DNA from: Flavobacterium araucananum
Lineage (GTDB): Bacteria; Bacteroidota; Bacteroidia; Flavobacteriales; Flavobacteriaceae
NCBI RefSeq assembly: GCF_002222055.1
Contig: NZ_MUGS01000057.1
Location: forward strand, 1 to 64,000
Reading direction: 5' to 3'
DNA length: 64,000 nt
Of this stretch, positions 19,027 to 27,531 are shown one piece after another (within the stretch, counting starts at the first letter, position 1; each line of letters starts with the position of its first letter). Under the pieces are notes generated by a model. The model worked only from the letters and a program-made list of their open reading frames with translations, was not told the origin of the DNA and searched no databases. The position numbers and the translations under genes were made by a program.

Positions 19027-19572
19027 TTATAGTTGTTGTTTTTTATCTTTTTGCCTTTTTGCAAGTGAAGGCTGTTCAAAATAAGACACAAGTTCTAAGG
19101 AATAAATAACGCTGGTAATTTTCCATTTTCCATCTCTTTTGATTAAAGTTAAATATTTACCTCCCCAATTTGTCATTTTGTTATTCGCCCAAAAGCTATA
19201 ATCCATTGTTACAGCTGCAACAGTTCCGTCTTCGATAATATGAATGTTATCAAATTTATCTTCGGTGGATTCGTATTTAAATAATCCTCTTAGAAAACCT
19301 TTATAGCTTCCGGTAAAATAATTGGTTCCTGCTTTTTCCAGACCTTTTTTTTCTATCTCTTTACTTTGCGATTTGTCCTTAATGGCAGCACACCAGGTAA
19401 CAGTTCCTTCATTAAATAAAGTATAAAAAGTGATAGAATCTTTTTTTATCACGCTCTCGCTATATTGATTTATAATTGCGGATATCTCTTGTTTATCGGT
19501 TGTTTTTTGCTGTGCATTTGCATGCAGAAGAAACATTATACAAGCGATAATAAATAATTTTGGAGTTTTCAT
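19027..19572 (-). CDS. Secreted SnoaL/DUF4440-like (NTF2-fold) protein
   Basis: A 181-residue protein with a signal peptide (MKTPKLFIIACIMFLL...ANAQ) and an NTF2-like cone: helix ISAIINQYSESVIKKD, then strands VAAVTMDYSFWAN and WKITSVIYSLELV. The start at 19572 gives the clean signal peptide; a longer frame to 19611 would overlap the upstream gene. Likely exported to the periplasm; no catalytic assignment. Four nt from the tautomerase-like gene upstream, so cotranscribed. Confidence 0.8.
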   Translation of the reverse strand: MKTPKLFIIACIMFLLHANAQQKTTDKQEISAIINQYSESVIKKDSITFYTLFNEGTVTWCAAIKDKSQSKEIEKKGLEKAGTNYFTGSYKGFLRGLFKYESTEDKFDNIHIIEDGTVAAVTMDYSFWANNKMTNWGGKYLTLIKRDGKWKITSVIYSLELVSYFEQPSLAKRQKDKKQQL

Positions 19573-19576
19573 TTTT

Positions 19577-19978
19577 CTATTTTTTACGATTGTTAATCCA
19601 TTTATATTCAATCGTTAATCCGTCATAACCATATGCATCAGCTTTCATTTCTTCGATAGCGGTATAGCTTACCGGATGCAGTTTGCCCAGACGCAAAAGC
19701 AAGGCTTCATGAACGGCATCGATATATTGGGCTTTGTCCTCTTTTAGATTGGTAGAGTCAGAAATCTTAAGGGTAAGATAAAAACTATTGGTCTTTAATT
19801 CCGTCAGGGATTCTGAATTTATAAACCACAGATCGTTTGACACAAAGGAAACCGTTACCACCGTAACTTCGGGTTTTTTGTTTAATACCTCTTTGGTAAG
19901 TTTGCTAATGGTGTGGGCTAATTCTTTGGCTAAAGCAGGATTTTGTTCGCCGCTTATTTTTAAATTGATTACAGGCAT
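19577..19978 (-). CDS. Tautomerase/MIF-superfamily protein
   Basis: A 133-residue protein starting MPVINLKISG: the Pro-1 left after Met removal is the catalytic base of 4-oxalocrotonate tautomerase-like enzymes. Two beta-alpha-beta units (6-65, 66-125) give the double-length layout seen in MIF- or CHMI-type members. Substrate unknown. Confidence 0.75.
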   Translation of the reverse strand: MPVINLKISGEQNPALAKELAHTISKLTKEVLNKKPEVTVVTVSFVSNDLWFINSESLTELKTNSFYLTLKISDSTNLKEDKAQYIDAVHEALLLRLGKLHPVSYTAIEEMKADAYGYDGLTIEYKWINNRKK

Positions 19979-20029
19979 ACTTCAAATATTTTAAATTAAT
20001 GAAGTACAAAGCTCTGTATAACCAGAACA

Positions 20030-20605
20030 TTATTTATTGATGTAGGTTAAGAGTTTGATTCGGCTTAATGATTCCGGTTTAATACCTAAATACGAAGCGA
20101 TATGATATTGAGGTACCTTTTGCTCGATGCCCGGATAAAGTACTCTAATCATTTGCAATCTTTCGGCAGCAGAGTTTTTCAGGAAAGAGGTTTCTCTTTT
20201 GCACTTTCTGATAAAGTAATTATCAGAGATGTATTTTGCCAGTTTTAAAAAACCGGTGTCTTTTTCGATTAAAGCATTAAACTGTTTGTGTGTGATGGTG
20301 TATACTTGTGAGTTGCTCAATGCTTCGATATTGCAGTTTGTAGGCATTTGTGTCAAAAAGCTTGTATAAGCACTTGCAAAGCTATTTTCAAGATAAAAAT
20401 CATTGTTAAACTCCCCATCATTATTTTGAACATAAGATCTTAATGTTCCTGAAATTACTATGGCAATAAAATCACAAACAGTACCTTCCTGAATTAAAAA
20501 TTCTTTTTTCTTTAGCGTTTTAAGGTGCAGTTCTTTATGAAATTCTTCAAAAAGAGCATCGTTTAGCCCCAGTACTTCGGTAAAAATAGCTCTTAGTGAT
20601 TCCAT
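20030..20605 (-). CDS. Crp/Fnr-family transcriptional regulator
   Basis: A 191-residue regulator: cNMP-binding-like barrel (KKEFLIQEGTVCDFIAIVISG) and C-terminal winged helix (QYHIASYLGIKPESLSRIK). It ends ~52 nt from the tautomerase gene and reads the same way, so it may control that operon. Distinct in sequence from the regulator at 10559-11137. Confidence 0.88.
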   Translation of the reverse strand: MESLRAIFTEVLGLNDALFEEFHKELHLKTLKKKEFLIQEGTVCDFIAIVISGTLRSYVQNNDGEFNNDFYLENSFASAYTSFLTQMPTNCNIEALSNSQVYTITHKQFNALIEKDTGFLKLAKYISDNYFIRKCKRETSFLKNSAAERLQMIRVLYPGIEQKVPQYHIASYLGIKPESLSRIKLLTYINK

Positions 20606-20653
20606 TGTATTTTATGAGATAAAGTGCTGTATAAAGATAATTATACAAGAAAC

Positions 20654-20684
20654 AAAAAGAGGCAGTCAAAGCCTCTTTTTTATA
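20654..20684. terminator. Terminator after the methionine aminopeptidase gene
   Basis: Perfect hairpin AAAAAGAGGC / GCCTCTTTTT with a 7-nt loop (AGTCAAA), ~25 nt past the aminopeptidase stop codon; symmetric A and T tracts allow either direction. Confidence 0.88.
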
Positions 20685-20705
20685 TTTCTAATCTTTCACC
20701 GGATT

Positions 20706-21470
20706 TTAATTCCAGATTCCGTTCATCTCTGTCAAAATGATAGGTTTGCCGTTGGTAACTACAATCGTATGTTCGTGCTGCGCCATGTGTCCGCCTTTAT
20801 TACCCACCATAGTCCAACCATCCTTAAGTTCTACCGCAAGAGAGGAAGATGTAGCTATAAAAGTTTCAATTGCTACAACCGAATCCTTTTTAAAACGCCT
20901 TTGGTCAAATCGGTTTTTATAGTTTAATAATTCATCTGGCTGTTCGTGTAAACTTCTGCCAATACCATGTCCACCCAGATTTTTAATGACTTTGTAGCCT
21001 CTCTTTTTGGCTTCTGTTTCTATAAGATATCCAATCTCAGAAATTTTTACCCCACCTTTTATATTGTCTATTGCTTTTTGTAAAATATCCTTTGAAGCAT
21101 CAACCAATTTTTGATGTCCGTTTTTATCTTCGCCAATCACAAACGATCCTCCGTTGTCCGACCAAAAACCATCTAATTCTGCCGAAACATCGATATTAAT
21201 TAAATCACCTTCGTTTAAGATTCTCTTATCAGACGGAATACCGTGACAAAATTCATTATTTACGCTAATGCAAGTCCATCCCGGAAAACCATACGTTAAA
21301 TATGGTGCTGATTTTGCGCCTAAATCGTTCAGGATTTTTCCGCCATATTCGTCTAATTCCTTTGTTGTCATTCCTGCTTTGGCAAAGTTTCTCATTTCCT
21401 TCAAAGTATACGCCACAGCCTCACTTATCTTTTGCATTCCTATTAATTCAGATTCTTGTTTTATTGACAT
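20706..21470 (-). CDS. map: Type I methionine aminopeptidase
   Basis: A 254-residue pita-bread metalloprotease. All five metal ligands are visible: two Asp in INIDVSAELDGFWSDNGGSF, His in GHGIGRSLHEQ, Glu in VAIETF, Glu in QHEHT. The substrate-binding His is in EFCHGIPSD. Lacks a zinc-finger extension. Removes the initiator Met from nascent proteins. In flavobacteria the housekeeping copy normally sits elsewhere, so this stand-alone gene is probably a second, accessory enzyme; the ordinary copy is not in this window. Confidence 0.92.
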   Translation of the reverse strand: MSIKQESELIGMQKISEAVAYTLKEMRNFAKAGMTTKELDEYGGKILNDLGAKSAPYLTYGFPGWTCISVNNEFCHGIPSDKRILNEGDLINIDVSAELDGFWSDNGGSFVIGEDKNGHQKLVDASKDILQKAIDNIKGGVKISEIGYLIETEAKKRGYKVIKNLGGHGIGRSLHEQPDELLNYKNRFDQRRFKKDSVVAIETFIATSSSLAVELKDGWTMVGNKGGHMAQHEHTIVVTNGKPIILTEMNGIWN

Positions 21471-21558
21471 GATTTTATTTTTTATCGAACTGCTATTTTA
21501 TTATTCATTATTCCCTTCAATAGTTTCAGAAGTTTGAAAGAAATTATAAAAGGCAAAA

Positions 21559-21921
21559 TTAATTATTTTCTGCCAATTCAATATCCATTGTTTTTATTAA
21601 TCCGTTCTCAAAAGAGTAAATGTGTTTTACTATTCCGTCAAAAACGATATTGTCCTGCAGGTCTTTTACATTTTGATATACGCTAACTTCCAGGCTTCCG
21701 TTCTCTCTTTCGTTAAAACCAACGGGTTCCACTTTCGGATTTATTTCAGTCCATTGTCGGGTCCAATATTCCTTGATTTCCTTGTGTCCGCTTATGTAGC
21801 CACCTTCCCAGGCTTTTGACCATTGCACATCGGGCTGCATTGTAGATAATGCATTGTCAATGTTTCTTTCGTTAAAAGCAGTATAAGCTTTCTTGATAAT
21901 TTCGCTGAATTGATTTGCCAT
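21559..21921 (-). CDS. SnoaL-like NTF2-fold protein
   Basis: A 120-residue cytoplasmic NTF2-like protein: IIKKAYTAFNERNIDNALSTMQPDVQWSKA and ISGHKEIKEYWTRQW are the typical helix and pocket segments of the SnoaL-like polyketide cyclase/ketosteroid-isomerase-type superfamily. Substrate unknown. Stands ~90 nt upstream of map in the same direction. Confidence 0.8.
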   Translation of the reverse strand: MANQFSEIIKKAYTAFNERNIDNALSTMQPDVQWSKAWEGGYISGHKEIKEYWTRQWTEINPKVEPVGFNERENGSLEVSVYQNVKDLQDNIVFDGIVKHIYSFENGLIKTMDIELAENN

Positions 21922-22319
21922 TTTTATTTGTTTTTTTAGTCCGTAAAATCAACCATGCCTAATAACTTTGGTAATACTCCTCGTTAGTTTTAGACGTAAT
22001 GTTCCTGATCCGTCGACAAGTCTTTTTGCAGGTTAAAACTAAGAAAAATATTCTTAAAAAAATTGGCACTAATAAGTGTTTTTTAAGTATCTTTTAACTT
22101 TTATATTTCATGTGTTAATCGCTAAAGAAACCACCTTGAATTTTAAAAACAGCTATTTCAGTTTAATTATCAGGTTGTTGTGTTTAGATGATAATGAGAT
22201 GAAGAGAAGAATGAAGGATAAACAGATTATTGATTATATATACGAACAGTTAAAAATTATAAAAATCTCGGAAACCGAAAAGAGCATTGTAGAGTAGGTA
22301 GTATTTTAAATTTTGAATT
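21922..22319. other. Intergenic region with one possible 32-codon ORF
   Basis: About 400 nt of AT-rich DNA between divergent genes. The only coding-like stretch is 22199-22297, MKRRMKDKQIIDYIYEQLK and a short tail, 22 nt before the next gene on the plus strand; its charged helix would suit a small cytoplasmic peptide, but at 32 codons I cannot call it. Otherwise I see no repeat or RNA structure. Confidence 0.35.
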
Positions 22320-22730
22320 ATGGCTAATGAAGTTTATCATATAGGAAAAAGCGGAAAAGAATTAAGTCTCACAGTAACGGTAACGACTCCCGGAATTGCT
22401 ACTACTGAGGTAAAATTATTTTTGTCTGACGGTACAATTATAAACAAAGGAAACTCTACAAATGGAGCCGGATTAATTAGTGACAGAGATATTGGGATCG
22501 ATATAAATCTCAATAATTCGACGATAAAAATTGAAACCTATATTTTATTGTCAAAAATCCCAAAAACAGCATGGGGGAGTTGTTATGAAAATTTAGAGAT
22601 CAATTACTATTTATATTACGGCAAAGTAGGTCAGACCAATCCCATTAAATTACTAGCGGGAGAAAAGAGTAAGAGTTCTAATGGCGAACTTATATCAGGA
22701 ATAAAAAGAATTGATCTGGTAAACATCTAA
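22320..22730 (+). CDS. Hypothetical beta-rich protein
   Basis: Starts MANEVYHIGKSG; 136 residues without a signal peptide. Mostly beta strands (KELSLTVTVTTPG, TEVKLFLSDGT, STIKIETYILLS), giving a likely immunoglobulin-like or C2-like sandwich. Not recognised. It ends 2 nt before the start of the outer-membrane gene below, so the two form an operon. Confidence 0.65.
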   Translation: MANEVYHIGKSGKELSLTVTVTTPGIATTEVKLFLSDGTIINKGNSTNGAGLISDRDIGIDINLNNSTIKIETYILLSKIPKTAWGSCYENLEINYYLYYGKVGQTNPIKLLAGEKSKSSNGELISGIKRIDLVNI

Positions 22731-22732
22731 TT

Positions 22733-23992
22733 ATGAAAAATAACTTTTTATTAATTCTGGCATTATTAAGTTTTAGTTTTTTGCAGGCCCAAACGGTTAA
22801 AATTGAAAATTTGAAAACTCCGGATTCCCCTGGTTTTCAAATTTTGGATGTATCACCCTCTTCAATAGAAAAACCTTTAAATCCAAAGGCTTTAGGCGCT
22901 ACACTTTTGAGTTTGGCAAATGATAAAAATGCTATTCCTAAGAATTTTGCCTTAGAATTCTCGCCTTATTGGTACTTTAAAGATCGTAATGCGAGCGTTC
23001 ATAAATATTTGAATATTGAAGACGAAAAAGGACGTGCAAATAACTTTTCCGGCATACTCAATAAGTTAAGTGTTTCTATTGCCTCTGTTTATAGTGATAC
23101 TACAAGTGGAAGTTTATTGGCCAAAACAAACTATTTGTCTTTTGGTTTAAGAACAAACCTTTTTACGTATAGAAGCCGTGATCAAAATGATAAGATAAAA
23201 GCAGCCTTAGTAGGGTTTTCGAATAAATTTGTAAAGCTAATACCCAAAAAGGTGTCTACAGATTCTTTAGAATCTTTGCTCCGGGTAAAAAAAACAGATA
23301 TCATCAATTTGAAAAAAGCAATTGCCGAAGAACAAGACGAAACTAAAAAGAATCTTTTTATCAGTTCGTTAGAAAGCAACATCAAAGATTCAGTAAAATT
23401 AGAACTCTTAATCAGTGCTATCGAAAAGCAGGCAAATGACGTTATTCTGGACGCTGTAAAAAAAGATGATTCGATCAATTATTATTTAAAAGAACTAGAT
23501 CAACTTCCGCTTATACAAGTAGATGGAGCTTTTGCTTATAGTGAGGCTTTTGCAGATAACACTACAGCAAAACGAAGGTTTAATAGAAGTGGTGTCTGGA
23601 TAAATGCTTCATTTAATTTGTTTAGTATTGATAAAGAGAAGTTAAATGACAATTTATCGGCAATTTTTTTAGGCAAATATATAAGTGATAACATATTGAC
23701 AGATGAGGTTACAGGTCTCTTTAAACGACAAAATGCTTTTGATTTTGGGATAAAAGTAGATTATACTGTAAAAGATTTTTCTTTGTCTTTTGAGCATATC
23801 AATAGAAAATACAATGATTCTGCTCTTGAAAGTACCAATAGAAACGTTTTTATGATGCAGTATAAAATAAGTGATGGTCTTTATTTAACAGGCAGCTACG
23901 GGAAAAATTTTGGAGAAGTGAATAATCTGTTTTCTCTCTTTGGAATAAATTACGGATTTGGAGCAACAAAATTAAAAACCATAAGTGAGTAA
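22733..23992 (+). CDS. Predicted outer membrane protein, secreted
   Basis: A 419-residue protein with a signal peptide (ends FLQAQ). The body mixes long amphipathic strands (ALEFSPYWYF, NYLSFGLRTNLF, GLYLTGSYGKNFG) with a central charged helical insert (~170-260), and ends in a strand-rich region. A beta barrel with a helical plug or periplasmic insert is the best reading. Family not recognised. Convergent with the GH2 gene, 2 nt between stops. Confidence 0.7.
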   Translation: MKNNFLLILALLSFSFLQAQTVKIENLKTPDSPGFQILDVSPSSIEKPLNPKALGATLLSLANDKNAIPKNFALEFSPYWYFKDRNASVHKYLNIEDEKGRANNFSGILNKLSVSIASVYSDTTSGSLLAKTNYLSFGLRTNLFTYRSRDQNDKIKAALVGFSNKFVKLIPKKVSTDSLESLLRVKKTDIINLKKAIAEEQDETKKNLFISSLESNIKDSVKLELLISAIEKQANDVILDAVKKDDSINYYLKELDQLPLIQVDGAFAYSEAFADNTTAKRRFNRSGVWINASFNLFSIDKEKLNDNLSAIFLGKYISDNILTDEVTGLFKRQNAFDFGIKVDYTVKDFSLSFEHINRKYNDSALESTNRNVFMMQYKISDGLYLTGSYGKNFGEVNNLFSLFGINYGFGATKLKTISE

Positions 23993-23994
23993 TC

Positions 23995-25794
23995 TTATTT
24001 CTTTTCAGGAATAGATTTATAATAGTCCTGCAAAATGTACCATGCCTTTTTTTTATCGCCTCGGTCTGAGAGTAAGCCTTTGCGATTCCATCCGTTTTGG
24101 TATATAGGATGCATCCTGCCAAGCGATCGATAGTCTACAAGAATCCACGGGCAAACACCGGCCAAGTTGGGGGCCGTCTTAAACATGGCAATCTGGTCTT
24201 TATAAATTTGTTCCTGATATTCTTCAGTCCAGTATGCTGCTTCGTCAGTTGGTCCGTAATGACTGGCATAAAGTGCTTCGCCGCCAAATTCGGATATTAT
24301 AACAGGTTTGTTTGCGACCAGTTTCCATTTTGTATCCTGCGGTTTACCTTGCCAGGGTACATACCAGCCAATGTATTCGTTTAAAGATATAACATCAAAA
24401 TAATTGTATAGAGGATCATTGACATCCAATATATTATTACTATATCCCTGATTATTGATTACAGATGTTATCAATCTGGTGTCATCTATCGCTCTGCATT
24501 TTTTAGAGAGATCTATCAGGGCTTCATTACGATTGGCAGTTGTAGAATAGGTTTCGTTAGAGATACTCCAGATAAAAACACTGCATCGGTTTTTATCCCG
24601 TGCGATCATTTCTTTAAGCATTGTTTCCATTTTATCGGTAACACCCGGAGTAGCAAATTCAATATGTTGATAAACGGGCAATTCGTCCCATACCATCAAT
24701 CCCATTTTTTCGGCCATTTTTACCATATACTCATTGTGAGGATAATGCGCTAAACGAACAAAATTGCACCCCAGTTCTTTTGCCCAGCTAAGTAAAATTA
24801 AAGCATCAGACTCTGAAAAAGCCTTTGCTGCAGTAAGTGGATTTTCTTCGTGTATGTTGGTCCCTTTTAAAAATATCGGTTTCCCGTTAAGTAAGATTTC
24901 CGTGCCTTTGGTTTCGATAGTGCGAAAGCCAATTTCATCCCTGACAGAATCTGTTTCACTCTCAATAATAACCTCGTATAGTTTTGGGTTTTCAGGCGAC
25001 CATAATTTAAATTTTGACGAAAAATGTATTGCAGCTTTACCGTTGTTGTCAGTTTTAGTGATAAAGTTAATCCCTAATTCAGGAATCTTTACCTTTATGG
25101 TTTGTGCAGTAGTAGTACCTTTTAGTTGTACCCATCCTTGCACTTCTTTTACGGATGACTTTTTTAGCTGAATAAAATAATCTTCAATAAAAGAGTCGGG
25201 AGTAGCTACAAGGTTTACATCGCGGGTAATTCCTCCATAATTAAACCAGTCGTAACCAAGACCAGGTAAACCGTCTTTTAACCGTTGATTATTTACTTTT
25301 ACAATCAGACTATTGTTACCATTAGATGCCAGATCGGTTATCTCAAACTGAAAAGGAGTAAAACCACCTTCATGGCTGCCAAGAAATTTTCCGTTAAGAT
25401 ATACCGTGGCAACATAATTAACGGCACCAAAATGAATAAAATAACGCTTGTTGGCTGTTTTATTATAAGTGAAAACCTTTTTGTACCAAACCACGCCTTC
25501 GAGATACGTTATTTCGGGCATTTGGGTATTAAAATCTCCAGGGACATTTAGTAGCGGACTGCCATCAAAAGAATATTCTATAAAATCTGTTTTCTTTTCC
25601 GGTTTTTTTTCCAGCCATATCTGTCGCCAGTCCCCAACATTTGTTGGATCTATAATAGCTTGCCATTTGCCATTAAGTGATTCGGTTTTTCTGGATGCAA
25701 TATTCTGTAAGACAGTTTGGCTTTCACAAAAAAAAGGATTTAGTAGTATGAAAAAGTATAATATAAAATAAAGTATTTTTTTAGGCGCTAACAT
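23995..25794 (-). CDS. Glycoside hydrolase family 2, probable beta-glucuronidase
   Basis: A 599-residue exported enzyme (signal ends CESQ). GH2 layout: sugar-binding jelly roll (~45-205), immunoglobulin-like domain (~205-300) and TIM barrel (~300-595). The acid/base Glu is in WSISNETYS and the nucleophile Glu in IISEFGGEA. Near the C-terminus the NRK of GWNRKGLLSD fits the N-x-K motif that binds the uronic-acid carboxylate in beta-glucuronidases, which separates them from beta-galactosidases. Length matches beta-glucuronidase. Probably periplasmic; removes glucuronic or related uronic acid from glycans, which would suit the Sus-type locus at the left end, though they are 17 kb apart. Confidence 0.9.
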   Translation of the reverse strand: MLAPKKILYFILYFFILLNPFFCESQTVLQNIASRKTESLNGKWQAIIDPTNVGDWRQIWLEKKPEKKTDFIEYSFDGSPLLNVPGDFNTQMPEITYLEGVVWYKKVFTYNKTANKRYFIHFGAVNYVATVYLNGKFLGSHEGGFTPFQFEITDLASNGNNSLIVKVNNQRLKDGLPGLGYDWFNYGGITRDVNLVATPDSFIEDYFIQLKKSSVKEVQGWVQLKGTTTAQTIKVKIPELGINFITKTDNNGKAAIHFSSKFKLWSPENPKLYEVIIESETDSVRDEIGFRTIETKGTEILLNGKPIFLKGTNIHEENPLTAAKAFSESDALILLSWAKELGCNFVRLAHYPHNEYMVKMAEKMGLMVWDELPVYQHIEFATPGVTDKMETMLKEMIARDKNRCSVFIWSISNETYSTTANRNEALIDLSKKCRAIDDTRLITSVINNQGYSNNILDVNDPLYNYFDVISLNEYIGWYVPWQGKPQDTKWKLVANKPVIISEFGGEALYASHYGPTDEAAYWTEEYQEQIYKDQIAMFKTAPNLAGVCPWILVDYRSLGRMHPIYQNGWNRKGLLSDRGDKKKAWYILQDYYKSIPEKK

Positions 25795-25976
25795 ATTTTA
25801 TCTGAACTTGGTTTCTTAATTGTTATACAGCCGTATTATTTTAAGATTAATGTGTATTACACACTTTAATAGCTGTTTGGTAAAGCTATACTTTTTTTAA
25901 CAGCTAATTGATTAAAAAAACACAAAGTGTTATAGGATATTTGCACTTTGTATTTTGTTGTTTTACAATAGCAGAC
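25795..25976. other. Intergenic DNA between GH2 and the LTD gene
   Basis: AT-rich, no ORF. It contains GTGTATTACAC and two CACAAAGTGT-like short palindromes but no promoter or terminator I would assert. The rest of the gap (25977-26125) holds a decayed hairpin repeat and the conserved LTD upstream region. Confidence 0.4.
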
Positions 25977-26029
25977 TTATTTCAATATCTTGGCAAACGG
26001 CAACTGTAGATCTGATTATAAACTAATGT
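25977..26029 (+). repeat. Decayed copy of the element's hairpin repeat
   Basis: CTTATTTCAATATCTTGGCAAAC ... CTGTAGATCTGATT aligns to the repeat at 50179-50238 (stem ATTTATTTCGATTC, CCTGGACAAAC, then CTGCAGCT and GGATCTGATT) with mismatches and a small indel; the right stem arm is lost. It lies outside the left attachment site but upstream of an LTD gene, like the intact copy inside the element. Confidence 0.55.
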
Positions 26030-26125
26030 TTTATGTGTTAGATTCTTAAAAAGCGTAAAAATACGGGTTGCATTTTTAATCTATAATAAGATATTTGCTT
26101 ATATAATCTAAAAAAAAATATTTAT

Positions 26126-26515
26126 ATGAGTATAAGTTTGCGTAGCGTCAAGAATGCTAAAGACCCAGATGATGAGTTTGTATGGCTTAGAGCAACTGCT
26201 AACACTAGTCTAGAGGGATATGCTATAGTTGACCGAACCTTTGATGATAGTGAAGAAGTTTCAAATGAGTTTCGTCATATTTTTTTCTTTCCAGATCTTG
26301 AAGTAGAAAAAGATGATTGGATAGTATTATGCACTGGAAACAGTAAAGGTAAAGATAAGAAAAAATATAAAAAGCTAATAAAGGATGATTCGGTCTTTCA
26401 TAGTTTCTTTTGGGGGTCAAAAGAATGCGTTTGGAACGATAATGGTGATGACAGCGCTTCTTTAATCAAATACTCTAGTATTAAAAGCGTTAGGGTACCT
26501 GCTGTAGAAAAGTAA
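26126..26515 (+). CDS. Lamin-tail-domain (LTD)-like protein, copy outside the element
   Basis: A 129-residue protein without a signal peptide. NEFRHIFFFPD, DDWIVLCTGN and WNDNGDDSASLI fit the immunoglobulin-like lamin tail domain of bacteria. It is a close paralogue of 49764-50138 inside the element. The upstream ~40 nt (from GTTAGATTC at ~26039) is also conserved between the two. Its stop codon coincides with the break point in the GIY-YIG remnant, so the gene probably arrived by insertion. Function unknown. Confidence 0.75.
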   Translation: MSISLRSVKNAKDPDDEFVWLRATANTSLEGYAIVDRTFDDSEEVSNEFRHIFFFPDLEVEKDDWIVLCTGNSKGKDKKKYKKLIKDDSVFHSFFWGSKECVWNDNGDDSASLIKYSSIKSVRVPAVEK

Positions 26516-26613
26516 TTATGAGATTTAATTCTTTCAATTAAGTTGGAGGTAAATCCGGTATAATTTTTATTAAATCTTTCAGAATAAAGAATATAGACGA
26601 CAAATTCTTCCAT
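26515..26613 (-). pseudogene. GIY-YIG endonuclease remnant (N-terminal third)
   Basis: Reading leftward from the ATG at 26613, residues 1-33 are MEEFVVYILYSERFNKN, YTGFTSNLIERIKSHN and a few more: the first strand, GIY-YIG core and conserved Arg of small flavobacterial GIY-YIG proteins (usually ~85-95 residues). After ~26515 the frame continues only as the antisense of the LTD gene, so the catalytic C-terminal part is missing. Likely truncated by arrival of the LTD gene. Confidence 0.75.
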
Positions 26614-26633
26614 GCAAAATGTTTTATAAACGA

Positions 26634-26665
26634 AAAAAACACCAACTTTTCAGTGGTGTTTTTTT
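26634..26665. terminator. Terminator just outside attL
   Basis: Hairpin AAAAACACCA / TGGTGTTTTT with a 9-nt loop and T run, ending 1 nt before the 49 bp att repeat. Probably the original chromosomal terminator downstream of the tRNA before integration. Confidence 0.8.
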
Positions 26666-26666
26666 A

Positions 26667-26715
26667 TTTTGTAGCGAGGACGGGAGTTGAACCCGTGACC
26701 TCAGGGTTATGAATC
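26667..26715. repeat. Left attachment site attL
   Basis: 49 bp identical to 51446-51494: TTTTG followed by the 3' end of the tRNA-Met gene through the anticodon loop (to GAATC). The left copy then diverges (TGAAAGTG...), so it is only a tRNA fragment. It defines the left border of the integrated element. Confidence 0.95.
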
Positions 26716-26832
26716 TGAAAGTGAATCTTACCCCCCTTATTGTGATGTTTTAAAAAGCTTTTTTTGATTAAAAAAAAGATAAATCGTGTTCGTTTGAGTG
26801 TTCTGTTTGTATTTGAAAGTTTAAAGTAGCTT

Positions 26833-27507
26833 TTACTTAAGTTCAAGATGTAATTTTTCTAAAAATGTGGTGAAATTCTGTTCCAGTCTTGTGAAAAATA
26901 TTTCTTTATCTTCTTTTCTAGGAAAGGGTAAATTTTTAGTTGATATTCTTTTTAGTATTTCTTCTATGTAAGTGTATGTGATGTTAGAATGTTGTTGTAG
27001 CTGTTTAAAATCATTTGAATTAAAATCATATTTATATAAATGACCATGCATTAAACTAAACGAATCAATTAAATAAAAAAGATTTTTATAAAAAACTAAG
27101 TTCACTTGCATTTCTTCAATATAACTGTTTAAATCTGCATTTTGATCTCTTGCAATAGCTCCTTCTATATATGCTAGTTCTTGATATAACTTAAATTTAT
27201 TCTGTCTTATTTGCATCAAATAGATTGATATTTTCTCATAGCTATCTAATTTTCTTAAAAGTAAATTGACATTTTTATTATGTTCACTTGAGTTTACGTT
27301 TACTATGTGTGTCAGGTATGCTAGTATTATTAGACTAGCAAGAGCTATGATTGTATTCAGAGTTCCTCCAATATAATCGCCAAACGATCCCCACTGAGTA
27401 ATATCATTTGATATCTTATGTTTACTAAAGTTTATGATAAAAACTGAAATAGGAAATAACATAAATAATAGTCCAACAATTGATATAATCCAAATAAATT
27501 TTTTCAT
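26833..27507 (-). CDS. Membrane protein resembling putative phage abortive infection proteins
   Basis: A 224-residue protein with two N-terminal membrane helices (IWIISIVGLLFMLFPISVF and NTIIALASLIILAYL) joined by QWGSFGDYIGGTLN, a motif typical of the AbiC-like family (PF16872), and a cytoplasmic all-helical C-terminal domain. At the extreme left end of the element, next to attL and behind the repressor, it is placed like a superinfection-exclusion or anti-phage gene expressed in the lysogen. Function is inferred from the family only. Confidence 0.65.
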   Translation of the reverse strand: MKKFIWIISIVGLLFMLFPISVFIINFSKHKISNDITQWGSFGDYIGGTLNTIIALASLIILAYLTHIVNVNSSEHNKNVNLLLRKLDSYEKISIYLMQIRQNKFKLYQELAYIEGAIARDQNADLNSYIEEMQVNLVFYKNLFYLIDSFSLMHGHLYKYDFNSNDFKQLQQHSNITYTYIEEILKRISTKNLPFPRKEDKEIFFTRLEQNFTTFLEKLHLELK

Positions 27508-27531
27508 TTAATCCGTTTATGCAATTTTATT

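Noticed and set aside
26664..26846. 60-codon minus-strand frame spanning attL
   Set aside because: It runs through the tRNA fragment and exists only because of the integration junction; no start signal and basic low-complexity sequence.
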